A DNA stretch of 64,000 bases, from the NCBI GenBank assembly GCA_902788505.1, contig CADAKH010000001.1, forward strand, positions 62,001 through 126,000, in the 5' to 3' direction. Under the pieces are notes generated by a model, which ran no database searches, was not told where the DNA came from, and saw nothing but the letters and a program-made list of their open reading frames with translations. The position numbers and the translations under genes are program-made. Origin of the DNA: Oscillospiraceae bacterium. GTDB lineage: Bacteria; Bacillota; Clostridia; Saccharofermentanales; Saccharofermentanaceae. Every line of letters starts with the position of its first letter. The first letter of the stretch is position 1. This document shows, piece by piece, positions 8,947-16,608 of the stretch.

Positions 8947-9291
8947 ATGATCGATTACGAAACCATAGCAAGAGAGAATCACCGCGGCGGAATGAACTGC
9001 TCTGCAGCAGTTTACGATGCTCTCGGACTTAATAATCCAAACATAACAGAACCGCCTTTCCCGAGATCCATTGAAGGCAAATGCGGAGCCGTGTTGGCCG
9101 CAGAACAGACCATCAGGGAGATGGGCGGCACTGAAGCAGACATAGAAGAATTCGAAAGACGCTTCAAAGAAAAATACAAACACTTAAAGTGTGTTCAGCT
9201 CATGGGTTTCCTCAACGGCAAATGCAACGACTTCGTCGGCGAATCCGCATCCATAGTTGCCCAGATGGGGATAATGAAGGATGAGGAATAA
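8947..9291 (+). CDS. C_GCAxxG_C_C family redox-type protein
   Basis: 114 residues with the spaced cysteines of the C_GCAxxG_C_C family: NCSAAV near the N-terminus, GKCGAVLAAEQ in the middle, KCVQLM and GKCNDFV near the C-terminus. Proteins of this family are thought to bind a metal or redox cofactor, but their role is unclear. I choose the ATG at 8947 because the product then starts at the family's usual N-terminus; an in-frame ATG at 8896 would add 17 residues. It is transcribed away from the DUF2975 operon. Confidence 0.65.
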   Translation: MIDYETIARENHRGGMNCSAAVYDALGLNNPNITEPPFPRSIEGKCGAVLAAEQTIREMGGTEADIEEFERRFKEKYKHLKCVQLMGFLNGKCNDFVGESASIVAQMGIMKDEE

Positions 9292-9357
9292 AGGGGAGAG
9301 AACCATCTGTTTCTTCCGTCAATAAGATCGCAATTCAATTTGGTCATGAAGAGAGTT

Positions 9358-9389
9358 AACTTAGTCATTTGGGTGTGAATGACTAAGTT
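9358..9389. repeat. Perfect 12-bp inverted repeat
   Basis: AACTTAGTCATT (9358-9369) and AATGACTAAGTT (9378-9389) form a perfect hairpin with an 8-nt loop TGGGTGTG. It lies 66 bp after the C_GCAxxG_C_C gene and before the converging J-domain-like gene. There is no T-run on either side, so it is a weak terminator at best. The rest of 9292-9481 shows nothing recognisable. Confidence 0.6.
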
Positions 9390-9481
9390 GGAACTGAAAG
9401 TTATACAAAAGGTATACTGGTTCTCTTATAAGGAAGAGCTTACCAGGCCTGTTTCAAATTTGGTTAATTCGTTTGACATGG

Positions 9482-10234
9482 TTATCTCTCTAACAGGTCT
9501 TGTATCATGATCTCCAATCCCTTTTTATATTCAAGGTATTCCTTTTTCTCTTCTTCAAAGCCAATGATCATATCTTCGACCTCGGCTTTGTCTTCGAGAA
9601 GGAACTTAAATTTATAAGGGTCCGTGGTAATTATCTCATTTATCTTTTTTTCAAGCTCTTGGATCTTCTCTTCGATATTAGGAATAACAAACTTGGAAAC
9701 ATCAATGCCTTTCTTATTTAATGCAGTGTTGACCAGGACTTGTAATTCTTCCAGTTCTTCCAGTTTATTGCATTTATAGGCAATGGAAACTCTGTTCCAG
9801 AGATCAAGAAGTTCCGGATCTTTCTGCGTCTTTGCGTTGATATCGGGATGCAGGATCTTGGCTATTTCCCTGTATATCTTTTTGACCTGCTGAACAACAT
9901 GTTCAGGGCACACTTTAGTATCCAAAGCAGCCTGATGTTCGGCAATCAGATTATCCAGATCGTCGTTAAAAGATTTCATCTGCTCATTTACTTCGTCGCC
10001 GATCTCGTCCATATCCGGATTGAAGCCCTGATTGATCTGAGTTTGTGCAATGGCCAGCATCTTCTTTAGTCTTATGCATTCGAGCTTTAATACAAAATTA
10101 TCAATAAGATATTTGCCGAATTTCCGGACGAATTCGTCGTGCCATTGCTGTGCTTCCTTCTCAAACTTATCTTTTCGGAGAAGCATTTCCTCGTATTTCG
10201 GGTAATCACCCAAAGCAATCTTAATAATTTCCAT
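9482..10234 (-). CDS. J-domain-like coiled-coil protein
   Basis: 250 residues. The central part VKKIYREIAKILHPDINAK resembles helix II, the HPD tripeptide (129-131) and the start of helix III of a DnaJ J-domain, flanked by long coiled-coil segments rich in Glu and Lys. True J-domains activate Hsp70 ATPase through HPD, so it may be a DnaK co-chaperone. The J-domain is internal rather than N-terminal, which is atypical. The start has GGAGA upstream. There is no signal peptide or membrane segment. Confidence 0.6.
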   Translation of the reverse strand: MEIIKIALGDYPKYEEMLLRKDKFEKEAQQWHDEFVRKFGKYLIDNFVLKLECIRLKKMLAIAQTQINQGFNPDMDEIGDEVNEQMKSFNDDLDNLIAEHQAALDTKVCPEHVVQQVKKIYREIAKILHPDINAKTQKDPELLDLWNRVSIAYKCNKLEELEELQVLVNTALNKKGIDVSKFVIPNIEEKIQELEKKINEIITTDPYKFKFLLEDKAEVEDMIIGFEEEKKEYLEYKKGLEIMIQDLLER

Positions 10235-10330
10235 AGTTAATCTTTCTCCAAAACAAAGTTATCAAATTTTCTCAGATTGTCAGTTAAGAGTTGCTGTATT
10301 TCATTCACAGTTATAGTTCTGCTTAGGATA

Positions 10331-10630
10331 TTAACTTGCCTTTTTCAGAGAAAACGGAACGACATTTGATGGCGCATCCTGTTCAGCTAGCCAAAGTGTT
10401 AATCTCTGCTGCATATTCATCCAGCTCTCTGCGGATGTTCCTGTAGCAATACTGATTCGCAAAGCCATGTCAGGACTTAAAGATGACTTTTCATTAATAA
10501 ACTCTGACAGAGTCTTTCTGCTTACGCCAAGGATCTGTGCAGTCTTGGTTACAGAAATGTTTAGAGGTTTCATCACATCTTCAAGAAATACAGTTCCGGG
10601 ATGCGTTGGTTTTCTGGTCATATTTTTCAT
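10331..10630 (-). CDS. higA: HigA-family antitoxin
   Basis: 99 residues with an XRE-type helix-turn-helix (VTKTAQILGVSRKTLSEFIN) and the N-terminal THPGTVFLEDVMKPL motif typical of HigA/VapI antitoxins. It begins 12 bp after the HigB toxin gene, the usual toxin-first order of higBA modules. It should bind and neutralise HigB and repress the operon promoter. GAGGA precedes the ATG at 10630; a second in-frame ATG three codons on is also possible. Confidence 0.88.
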   Translation of the reverse strand: MKNMTRKPTHPGTVFLEDVMKPLNISVTKTAQILGVSRKTLSEFINEKSSLSPDMALRISIATGTSAESWMNMQQRLTLWLAEQDAPSNVVPFSLKKAS

Positions 10631-10642
10631 AAGTCAGTCCTC

Positions 10643-10921
10643 TCAGTGATAATCCAGGTAGTCTACTAGATATGCATCTTCATCTTCAAAATAAAATGTT
10701 AATCTCCAATTGCCGCTAACAGAAACAGACCACATGTCTTTTTTATCGCCCTTAAGTGGATGAAGATCATAGCCCGGTAAATCCATATCTTTTGGGGATA
10801 AACTCGCATCTAATCTGTCGAGCATTCGACCTAAACGAGTGGCATGCTCCGGCTTTATATCTCTTTTTGAGCCTGTATAGAAATAATCTTTCAGACCTTT
10901 GTGTTGAAATGATTTTATCAT
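10643..10921 (-). CDS. higB: HigB/RelE-family toxin
   Basis: 92 residues. The segment FQHKGLKDYFYTGSKRDI, then LHPLKGDKKDMWSVSVSGNWRL and DAYLVDYLDYH, is characteristic of HigB-type mRNA interferases of the RelE/ParE superfamily (killer protein family). These cleave mRNA on the ribosome in known members. It is transcribed before its antitoxin gene. The module is isolated between a J-domain-like gene and a flavodoxin operon, which fits an acquired toxin-antitoxin cassette. Confidence 0.88.
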   Translation of the reverse strand: MIKSFQHKGLKDYFYTGSKRDIKPEHATRLGRMLDRLDASLSPKDMDLPGYDLHPLKGDKKDMWSVSVSGNWRLTFYFEDEDAYLVDYLDYH

Positions 10922-11112
10922 AATTCTCTGTAACCCGCAACGTAACAGTTATCAATCAACTGCCTGTGTAAATGTGATTTTTATTGATAATGAAAATGGC
11001 TAATACGAACTTATAAAATAACTATAATTGATATTAGTATTCATCGTTAAAATTAAAATTCAATAGCAGAATGTAAATACTTGTACGCAGGTTATTCAAA
11101 CAAACAAAATAT

Positions 11113-11156
11113 GTCCCATAATCTGAATTCCGTCTTTGTTTTTCAGATTATGGGAC
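11113..11156 (-). terminator. Long hairpin terminator after the flavodoxin-like gene
   Basis: A perfect 14-bp inverted repeat runs GTCCCATAATCTGA (11113-11126) / TCAGATTATGGGAC (11143-11156). On the minus strand, reading out of the flavodoxin-like gene, it is followed by ATATTTTGTTTG. On the plus strand TGTTCTTTTT follows, so it may work both ways. Confidence 0.75.
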
Positions 11157-11197
11157 TGTTCTTTTTCCTGACAGGAATATGATCAATCGTTACTTCT

Positions 11198-11917
11198 TTA
11201 CCCCTTCCACGGCCTCTTTTTCTCAAGCCAGCCATTTGCTTTCCAGTACTTGAAGTCGGTGTATTCGGGATTGTCTTTGCCAAGGCCTGTCTGCATCTGG
11301 CGGACCATGAGGAACTTGGCTTTTGCAAGAAGTCCGGTGCGGGCGGGTCTGGTGTAGTTTATGCCTGCCATTTTGGTGCCTAATCTTGTGAGCTTGTTTG
11401 TGATCTTGTTTCTTTTCTTTTCGGGGATCTTTTCCCACTTGATGTCGCTCATGAGCTTGAAGCCGCATGTTTTGATATAGGTGATGCCCCACCAGGAGAG
11501 GGAGTCTTTGATGTCTTTGGCTGTTGAGTTTTCACCCGCGCCTAAGCACTGGGTGATAATGACGGCTCTTTTGCCGAACATTTCTTTTGCGGGGCGGTGC
11601 GGCATCCAGCGGTAGCCGAAGTGATCGAGAAGAGTTTTCATTGCGCCTGTCGTGTGCATAACGTAAGCAGGTGAAGTGAAGACCAGGAGATCTGCTTCAA
11701 GAAGAGCTTTCTCGATTCTTTGAACCTTCTCGGCATCTTTACAGAGATTCTGATCTTTGGAGAAGCACTGTATGCAGCCTATGCAAAAGCCGGGACCGTC
11801 TTTGGGAAGATAGAATTCCGTTATCTCCGCTTTGCCTTTGAACGGTTCAAGGAATGTTTCTTTTGCCATGTATGTGATGCCCTTTTTTTCGGTGCCGTTG
11901 ATTACTGTGATCTTCAT
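11198..11917 (-). CDS. Flavodoxin-fold NAD(P)H-dependent oxidoreductase
   Basis: 239 residues. The N-terminus MKITVINGTEKKGITYMAK fits the FMN phosphate-binding loop of the NADPH-dependent FMN reductase/flavodoxin-like family. CIGCIQCF (about 50-57) and FTSPAYVMHTTGAMKTLLDHF are typical of iron-sulfur-flavoprotein-like relatives. The C-terminal ~60 residues are basic and unusual. Its ATG overlaps the stop codon of the TetR gene (ATGA at 11917), so it is co-transcribed with, and presumably controlled by, that regulator. The substrate is unknown. Confidence 0.75.
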   Translation of the reverse strand: MKITVINGTEKKGITYMAKETFLEPFKGKAEITEFYLPKDGPGFCIGCIQCFSKDQNLCKDAEKVQRIEKALLEADLLVFTSPAYVMHTTGAMKTLLDHFGYRWMPHRPAKEMFGKRAVIITQCLGAGENSTAKDIKDSLSWWGITYIKTCGFKLMSDIKWEKIPEKKRNKITNKLTRLGTKMAGINYTRPARTGLLAKAKFLMVRQMQTGLGKDNPEYTDFKYWKANGWLEKKRPWKG

Positions 11918-12534
11918 TATTTTGTTCTCCCGTATAGTCTGTTGAATTGCTTTATGTGTTCGTCTAAAGTCTTGAGAGCTTCGGGCTCTCTTTCAGGATC
12001 TCTGTCGCACATCGTAAGAAGAAAGTAGATGGGTGCGTAGAAGTGGAGCGTCATAATATTTACGTTGTCTGTGTGTAGCATGCCTGCCTGCGCGACCATT
12101 CCCAGCAGCATCGACTGATATGCGAGCGGGTCGTCAACATAGAGCTTGGAATAGATGTCCGCTAAGTCCTTGCTGTTGAACTGCTCGATCGTAAGCATCT
12201 TCCGGAAGCGCTTGTTGTAGTCGTCGTGAAGGTAGTACAGGAAGAACTGGCGTCCTAATGCAAGAAGTTTTTCTTCGGACATGTTCTTGTATATCTCAGA
12301 GTCCTTCTGGGCATCGGTGCCGTTGATGTTCATGGACTTTGCCTGCTCTGCAAAGCGCTGGTTCATCTCGTCGATTATTGCATCGAAGATGGCTCTTTTA
12401 TTCTTATAGTGTTTATAGAGGGAAGGGGCTTTTATACCGACGCGGTCGGCGATGTCGCCGACGAAGACGTTGGCGTAGCCTTTCTCGGAGAAAAGTGTGA
12501 GTGCTTCGTCTAATATGCGTTTCTTGGTATCCAT
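11917..12534 (-). CDS. TetR/AcrR-family transcriptional regulator
   Basis: 205 residues with an N-terminal TetR helix-turn-helix (ILDEALTLFSEKGYANVFVGDIADRVGIKAPSLYKHYKNK, residues 6-45) and a helical ligand-binding domain. GAGGA precedes the ATG. The gene overlaps the flavodoxin-like gene by ATGA. Two palindromic sites directly upstream (12563-12604) are probable operators, so the protein likely represses its own operon and responds to an unknown ligand. Confidence 0.88.
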   Translation of the reverse strand: MDTKKRILDEALTLFSEKGYANVFVGDIADRVGIKAPSLYKHYKNKRAIFDAIIDEMNQRFAEQAKSMNINGTDAQKDSEIYKNMSEEKLLALGRQFFLYYLHDDYNKRFRKMLTIEQFNSKDLADIYSKLYVDDPLAYQSMLLGMVAQAGMLHTDNVNIMTLHFYAPIYFLLTMCDRDPEREPEALKTLDEHIKQFNRLYGRTK

Positions 12535-12562
12535 TTTTTGTTAGTCCTCATTTTCGACAGGC

Positions 12563-12604
12563 GGCTAATTCGAATTAGCCAAAGTATAGCTAATTAAAAT
12601 TAGC
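12563..12604 (-). promoter_or_regulatory. Two TetR-type operators in tandem
   Basis: Two copies of GCTAATT-NN-AATTAGC lie at 12564-12579 (spacer CG, within an 18-bp perfect palindrome 12563-12580) and 12589-12604 (spacer AA). They are offset by 25 bp and lie 30-70 bp upstream of the TetR start codon. This is the classic arrangement for autorepression by a TetR dimer. Confidence 0.75.
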
Positions 12605-12630
12605 CTGTCAACTGTTTTTGCTGTTTTCAT

Positions 12631-12666
12631 AAACCTATTGACTTAGTGGGTTAATGGAATTATTAT
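12631..12666 (+). promoter_or_regulatory. Promoter with Rrf2-like palindrome before the cysteine desulfurase
   Basis: TTGACT (12638-12643), a 17-bp spacer and TATTAT (12661-12666) make a strong promoter. The -35 box lies inside a degenerate palindrome, AAACCTA (12631-12637) N9 TGGGTTA (12647-12653). The same design occurs at 14283, 23498 and 24463 before other sulfur-related genes, which points to a shared regulator, perhaps of the Rrf2/CymR/IscR type. The regulator gene is not in the window. Confidence 0.6.
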
Positions 12667-12700
12667 ACGTTCAGCAAAAACCGAAAGACGAGGACACGAC

Positions 12701-13885
12701 ATGATATATGCAGATAATGCGGCGACAACTCCGATGAGCGAAGCTGCGATCGAGACAATGACAACTCTCATCAGAGAGACCTACGGAAACCCTTCAAGCC
12801 TTTACGAGTTCGGTCAGAAGGCGAAGGAAGTATTGGAGCAGGCAAGAGAAGATACTGCTGCTATTATTGGTGCAGATGCCAAAGAGATTATATTCACATC
12901 AGGCGGAAGCGAAGCTGATAACCAGGCGATCTTATCCGCTGCTAAATTGGGTGAACTCAAAGGCAAGAAACACATTATTTCTTCCAAGTTCGAACATCAC
13001 GCAGTGCTCCACACTTTGAGAAAACTTGAGAAGGAAGGATTCGAAGTAACACTTCTTGATGTACATGAGAACGGCATCATAGATCCTTCTGAGGTTGAAG
13101 CTGCTATCCGTGAAGATACATGCCTCGTTACGATCATGTACGCAAATAACGAGATCGGCACGATCCAGGATATCAAGGGTATCGGTGCAGTGTGCAGAGC
13201 AAAGGGAGTGATTTTCCATACCGATGCGGTACAGGCAATCGGTCACTTAAAGATCAATGTAGTTGATGAGAATATCGATATGCTCTCTGCGTCAGCACAC
13301 AAATTCCACGGTCCTAAGGGTGTCGGATTCCTCTATGTTAGAAAGGGAATAAGAGTAACGAATCTTATCGAAGGCGGTGCCCAGGAGAAGGGCAAGAGAG
13401 CAGGTACGGAGAATGTTCCGGGAATTGCTGCGATGGTTACTGCACTTAAGGAAGAAGTCGCAAACATCGATAAGAATACTGCACACCTACTTCCTGTCAG
13501 AAATAAGATAATCGCAGGACTTAAAGAGATACCTCATTCGGCATTAAACGGCGATGCAGAAAGAAGGCTTCCGAGTAATGTTAACTTCTGCTTTGAAGGG
13601 ATCGAAGGTGAATCGCTTTTACTCTTGCTTGACGATAAGGGTATCGCGGCATCTTCGGGAAGTGCGTGCACATCAGGATCACTGGATCCTTCACACGTTC
13701 TTCTTGCGATCGGAAGAGTGCACGATGTTGCACACGGATCTTTAAGACTCAGCCTTGGTGAAGATATCACTGATGAGCAGGCTGATTACATTATTAAGTC
13801 TGTTAAAGAAGTAGTTGAATACCTGAGAGGTTTCTCACCTGTATGGAGAGATCTCGTTGCAGGAAAAACAAAGTTCATTTTATAA
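12701..13885 (+). CDS. Cysteine desulfurase (IscS/NifS family)
   Basis: 394 residues. This PLP enzyme takes sulfur from cysteine for Fe-S cluster or thio-cofactor assembly. PLP features include HTDAVQAIGH and the Schiff-base Lys201 in SASAHKFHGPKG. The persulfide cysteine is Cys323 in SSGSACTSGS, followed by HVLLAIG. Its neighbour 13 bp downstream is an IscU scaffold gene, the usual Firmicutes iscS-iscU pair. The operon start carries a palindrome-containing promoter shared with three other sulfur-linked promoters here. Confidence 0.93.
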   Translation: MIYADNAATTPMSEAAIETMTTLIRETYGNPSSLYEFGQKAKEVLEQAREDTAAIIGADAKEIIFTSGGSEADNQAILSAAKLGELKGKKHIISSKFEHHAVLHTLRKLEKEGFEVTLLDVHENGIIDPSEVEAAIREDTCLVTIMYANNEIGTIQDIKGIGAVCRAKGVIFHTDAVQAIGHLKINVVDENIDMLSASAHKFHGPKGVGFLYVRKGIRVTNLIEGGAQEKGKRAGTENVPGIAAMVTALKEEVANIDKNTAHLLPVRNKIIAGLKEIPHSALNGDAERRLPSNVNFCFEGIEGESLLLLLDDKGIAASSGSACTSGSLDPSHVLLAIGRVHDVAHGSLRLSLGEDITDEQADYIIKSVKEVVEYLRGFSPVWRDLVAGKTKFIL

Positions 13886-13898
13886 GGGGGAAATTAAT

Positions 13899-14276
13899 AT
13901 GGCTTTATATAGTGAAAAGGTAATGGATCACTTCAGGAATCCGAGAAATGTCGGTGTGCTCGAAGATGCGAACGGTGTCGGTACGGTAGGTAACGCAAAG
14001 TGCGGAGACATCATGAAGATGTATCTCAAGATCGAAGACGATATCGTCAAGGACGTTAAGTTCGAGACATTCGGATGCGGCAGCGCTATCGCTTCAAGCT
14101 CAATGGCAACTGAGCTCATTAAGGGTAAGCCCGTTGAGGAAGCAAGAAAGCTCACTAACCAGGCAGTTGCTGAAGCATTGGACGGCCTGCCGGACTACAA
14201 GATGCACTGCTCAGTCCTTGCACAGGAAGCTATCGAAGCTGCTCTTGAAGACTACGAATCAAAGCAGGAAAAATAA
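13899..14276 (+). CDS. iscU: IscU-type Fe-S cluster scaffold
   Basis: 125 residues with the three scaffold cysteines of the NifU_N/IscU family in AKCGDIMKMY, FGCGSAIASSS and MHCSVLAQEA, and the N-terminal YSEKVMDHFRNPRNVG signature. I choose the ATG at 13899 because AAGGGGG lies 10 bp upstream; a reading from 13857 would overlap the desulfurase gene. It receives sulfur from the cysteine desulfurase encoded directly before it and builds [2Fe-2S] or [4Fe-4S] clusters. Confidence 0.92.
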   Translation: MALYSEKVMDHFRNPRNVGVLEDANGVGTVGNAKCGDIMKMYLKIEDDIVKDVKFETFGCGSAIASSSMATELIKGKPVEEARKLTNQAVAEALDGLPDYKMHCSVLAQEAIEAALEDYESKQEK

Positions 14277-14282
14277 TTTCTA

Positions 14283-14318
14283 AAACCTATTGACAAAGTA
14301 GGTTTATACACGGATAAT
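14283..14318 (+). promoter_or_regulatory. Promoter with perfect AAACCTA/TAGGTTT palindrome before the mcc-met operon
   Basis: TTGACA (14290-14295), a 17-bp spacer and GATAAT (14313-14318). The palindrome arms AAACCTA (14283-14289) and TAGGTTT (14299-14305) are perfect, and the 9-bp spacer contains the -35 box, so a bound repressor would block RNA polymerase. It starts 7 bp after the iscU stop codon and drives the leader ORF at 14351. Confidence 0.7.
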
Positions 14319-14350
14319 GTGTCATAACAAAATTGAAAGGGAATAAATCG

Positions 14351-14452
14351 ATGAAGATGTTGATGTGTTGTTGTCGAATGCGTAATAAACGGGCTGATAT
14401 GGCCTCGGCGTTTGATTGCACACTAATGCGCCATGAAGGTCATCGATGTTAA
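14351..14452 (+). CDS. Cysteine-rich leader peptide (attenuator), 33 residues
   Basis: The ORF begins MKMLMCCCRMRNK and ends GHRC. Three consecutive TGT cysteine codons (14366-14374) follow a GAAAGGG ribosome binding site. It sits between a promoter and an intrinsic terminator, upstream of the mccB-mccA-metN-metI operon. The sequence CGGGCTG (14390-14396), 15 nt after the last CCC codon, pairs with CAGCCCG (14477-14483) of the terminator. This is the expected layout of a cysteine-sensing transcription attenuator: ribosome stalling at Cys codons would permit read-through. Confidence 0.8.
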   Translation: MKMLMCCCRMRNKRADMASAFDCTLMRHEGHRC

Positions 14453-14476
14453 TAAGGTTAAGACATCTATTATATT

Positions 14477-14508
14477 CAGCCCGGGAATTATCCCGGGCTT
14501 TATTTTTT
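14477..14508 (+). terminator. Attenuator terminator of the mcc-met operon
   Basis: A perfect 9-bp stem AGCCCGGGA (14478-14486) / TCCCGGGCT (14491-14499) with loop ATTA is followed by TTTATTTTTT. It lies between the leader peptide and mccB. Its 5' arm overlaps CAGCCCG, which can instead pair with CGGGCTG in the leader, so terminator and antiterminator exclude each other. Confidence 0.88.
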
Positions 14509-14528
14509 ACAAAGGAAGGTAACTAAAA

Positions 14529-15683
14529 ATGAGCATTAAGAGAAATTCATTACTGATCCACGGCGGTATCGACGGAGATGAGACAACAGGAGCAGTAAAT
14601 GTTCCCGTATATCAGACCTCAACATACAAGCAGGACGGTCTTGGTAAGAACAGAGGATGGGAATATTCCAGAACAGGCAACCCGACAAGAGCAGCACTCG
14701 AGAAGCTGATCGCAGATCTTGAAGAAGGACAGTACGGACTTGCATTTGCATCAGGTTTAGCAGCGATCAATACAGTGCTTTCTCTCTTCAAATCAGGTGA
14801 CAAGCTAATCGTATCAGATAACATCTACGGCGGAACATTCCGTATTCTCGATAACGTTTTCAAGAACTTCAATATCACATACAAGATCGTGGATACATCT
14901 GATCTTGAAGCCGTCGAAAAAGCTATCGACGACGATGTAAAAGCAATCTACATCGAGACACCTGCAAATCCTCTTCTTACCATCACAGACATCGAAGCAG
15001 TTTCAAAGATCGGAAAGAAGCATAACAAACTCGTTATTGTAGATAACACATTCCTTACGCCTTATCTCCAGCGCCCTCTGACACTCGGTGCAGATATCGT
15101 TATCCACAGCGGTACGAAATATCTTGGCGGTCACTCCGATACTATCTCGGGTTTTGTTGTAGTTAACGATAATGCATTGGCTGACAGACTCTACTATCTG
15201 CAGAATGCGATCGGCGGTGTGCTCGCACCGTGGGACAGCTTCCTCATCATAAGAGGAATCAAGACTCTGGGTGTCCGTATGGACAGACATGTTGCCAATG
15301 CGGGCAAGATCGCAAAGTGGCTTTCGGAGAGCGGCTATGTATCGAAGGTTTACTATCCCGGACTTGAATCAGATCCCGGCTATGAGACACAGAAGAAACA
15401 GGCAGACGGTGCCGGAGCAATGATATCTTTCGTTCTCGATGAGAAGTACGATTACAAACTCTTCTTTGAGAAGCTTCAGCTGATAACTCTTGCTGAGAGT
15501 TTGGGCGGTGTCGAATCACTTGTATGCCATCCAGCAACGATGACTCACGCTGCTATCCCCGCTGACATCAGAAAGCAGGTAGGAATCGTAGATGAGCTCA
15601 TCAGACTCTCAGTAGGTATCGAAGATGTTGATGACCTGATCGATGACCTGAAGCAGGCAATCGAAAGTTCAGTTAAGGCGTGA
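14529..15683 (+). CDS. mccB: Cystathionine gamma-lyase/beta-lyase-type PLP enzyme (MccB-like)
   Basis: 384 residues of the Cys/Met-metabolism PLP family. YSRTGNPTRAALEKL, IETPANPLLTITD and the Schiff-base Lys197 in HSGTKYLGGHSD are present. From the N-terminal LLIHGGIDGDETTGAVNVP onward it closely resembles Bacillus MccB (YrhB), which splits cystathionine to cysteine in reverse transsulfuration. The next gene is MccA-like, and the two together would turn homocysteine into cysteine. A cystathionine gamma-synthase role cannot be excluded. Expression is probably controlled by the Cys leader upstream. Confidence 0.85.
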   Translation: MSIKRNSLLIHGGIDGDETTGAVNVPVYQTSTYKQDGLGKNRGWEYSRTGNPTRAALEKLIADLEEGQYGLAFASGLAAINTVLSLFKSGDKLIVSDNIYGGTFRILDNVFKNFNITYKIVDTSDLEAVEKAIDDDVKAIYIETPANPLLTITDIEAVSKIGKKHNKLVIVDNTFLTPYLQRPLTLGADIVIHSGTKYLGGHSDTISGFVVVNDNALADRLYYLQNAIGGVLAPWDSFLIIRGIKTLGVRMDRHVANAGKIAKWLSESGYVSKVYYPGLESDPGYETQKKQADGAGAMISFVLDEKYDYKLFFEKLQLITLAESLGGVESLVCHPATMTHAAIPADIRKQVGIVDELIRLSVGIEDVDDLIDDLKQAIESSVKA

Positions 15684-15693
15684 GGTGAAACGT

Positions 15694-16608
15694 ATGCAAA
15701 ACGTATATAACGACATAAAAGAAATGATCGGCAACACACCGGTCCTGAAGATAAACCATATGGGCGTCAAGCCCGGAGTAAATATCTATGCAAAGCTTGA
15801 ATTAATGAATCCCGAAGGAAGCGTCAAAGACCGTGTAGGAGTTTACATGATCGAAGATGCAAAAAGAAAAGGTCTCCTTAAAGAAGGCGGCACGATAATT
15901 GATGCCACTGCAGGCAACACCGGAATCGGAATCGCTGTTGCAGCTTTGAACCAGGGCATTCGTGTTATCTTCACCGTACCCGAGAAGTTCTCTTTGGAGA
16001 AACAGAAAGTAATGAAGGCATTGGGCGCGGAGATCGTGCACACATCCCGAGAAGGCGGCATGCTCGGTGCCGAGAAAAAGGCTGAAGAACTTCTTAAGGC
16101 TATCCCCGGTTCGATCTCATTAAGACAGTTCAGGAATCCCGCAAATCCTCTCGCTCACTATGAGACGACAGGACCTGAGATCTATAAGCAGTTAGACGGT
16201 AAGATCGATTACTTTGTTGCAGGTGCAGGAAGCGGAGGAACATTCTCGGGAGTGGTTAAGTATCTTAAAGAGCAGAACCCTAATGTCGTGGGTGTTCTTG
16301 CAGATCCTTACGGATCAACGATCGGCGGCGGTGAACATTTCGATTACAACATCGAAGGAATCGGCAACGATTTCATCGCAGACACGATGGATATCACGCT
16401 CGTCGATAAGGTAATAAAGGTAACTGACGACGAAGCATTCGATGCTTCAAGAAAGCTCGCTCTGCACGAAGGAATACTTGCAGGTTCATCATCGGGCGCG
16501 GCACTTGCAGCTGCCTTAAGACTTGCAGAAGAGATAGACGAAGGCAACATCGTAACTGTTTTCCCTGACAGGGGTGACAGATACTTAAGTAAAGGATTAT
16601 TCGACTGA
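15694..16608 (+). CDS. mccA: MccA-like cystathionine beta-synthase / cysteine synthase
   Basis: 304 residues, a fold-type II PLP enzyme. The PLP lysine is Lys45 in GSVKDR; TAGNTGIG, VPEKFSLEKQKVMKALGA, GAGSGGTFSG and FPDRGDRYLSK are conserved. The details match Bacillus MccA (YrhA), which makes cystathionine from O-acetylserine and homocysteine, better than standard CysK. I choose the ATG at 15694 because GAGGTGA lies just upstream; the GTG at 15685 overlaps that site. Ten bp follow mccB and one base overlaps metN. Confidence 0.85.
   Translation: MQNVYNDIKEMIGNTPVLKINHMGVKPGVNIYAKLELMNPEGSVKDRVGVYMIEDAKRKGLLKEGGTIIDATAGNTGIGIAVAALNQGIRVIFTVPEKFSLEKQKVMKALGAEIVHTSREGGMLGAEKKAEELLKAIPGSISLRQFRNPANPLAHYETTGPEIYKQLDGKIDYFVAGAGSGGTFSGVVKYLKEQNPNVVGVLADPYGSTIGGGEHFDYNIEGIGNDFIADTMDITLVDKVIKVTDDEAFDASRKLALHEGILAGSSSGAALAAALRLAEEIDEGNIVTVFPDRGDRYLSKGLFD

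Noticed and set aside
9358..9389. The 12-bp hairpin as a Rho-independent terminator
   Set aside because: No T-run follows on either strand, so it is recorded as an inverted repeat only.
10331..10921. The higBA pair as part of a prophage or integrative element
   Set aside because: No integrase, phage gene, attachment-site repeat or composition shift flanks it.
14281..14528. SAM or other known riboswitch before the mcc-met operon
   Set aside because: No SAM riboswitch core is visible; the region is filled by a promoter, a Cys leader ORF and its attenuator.
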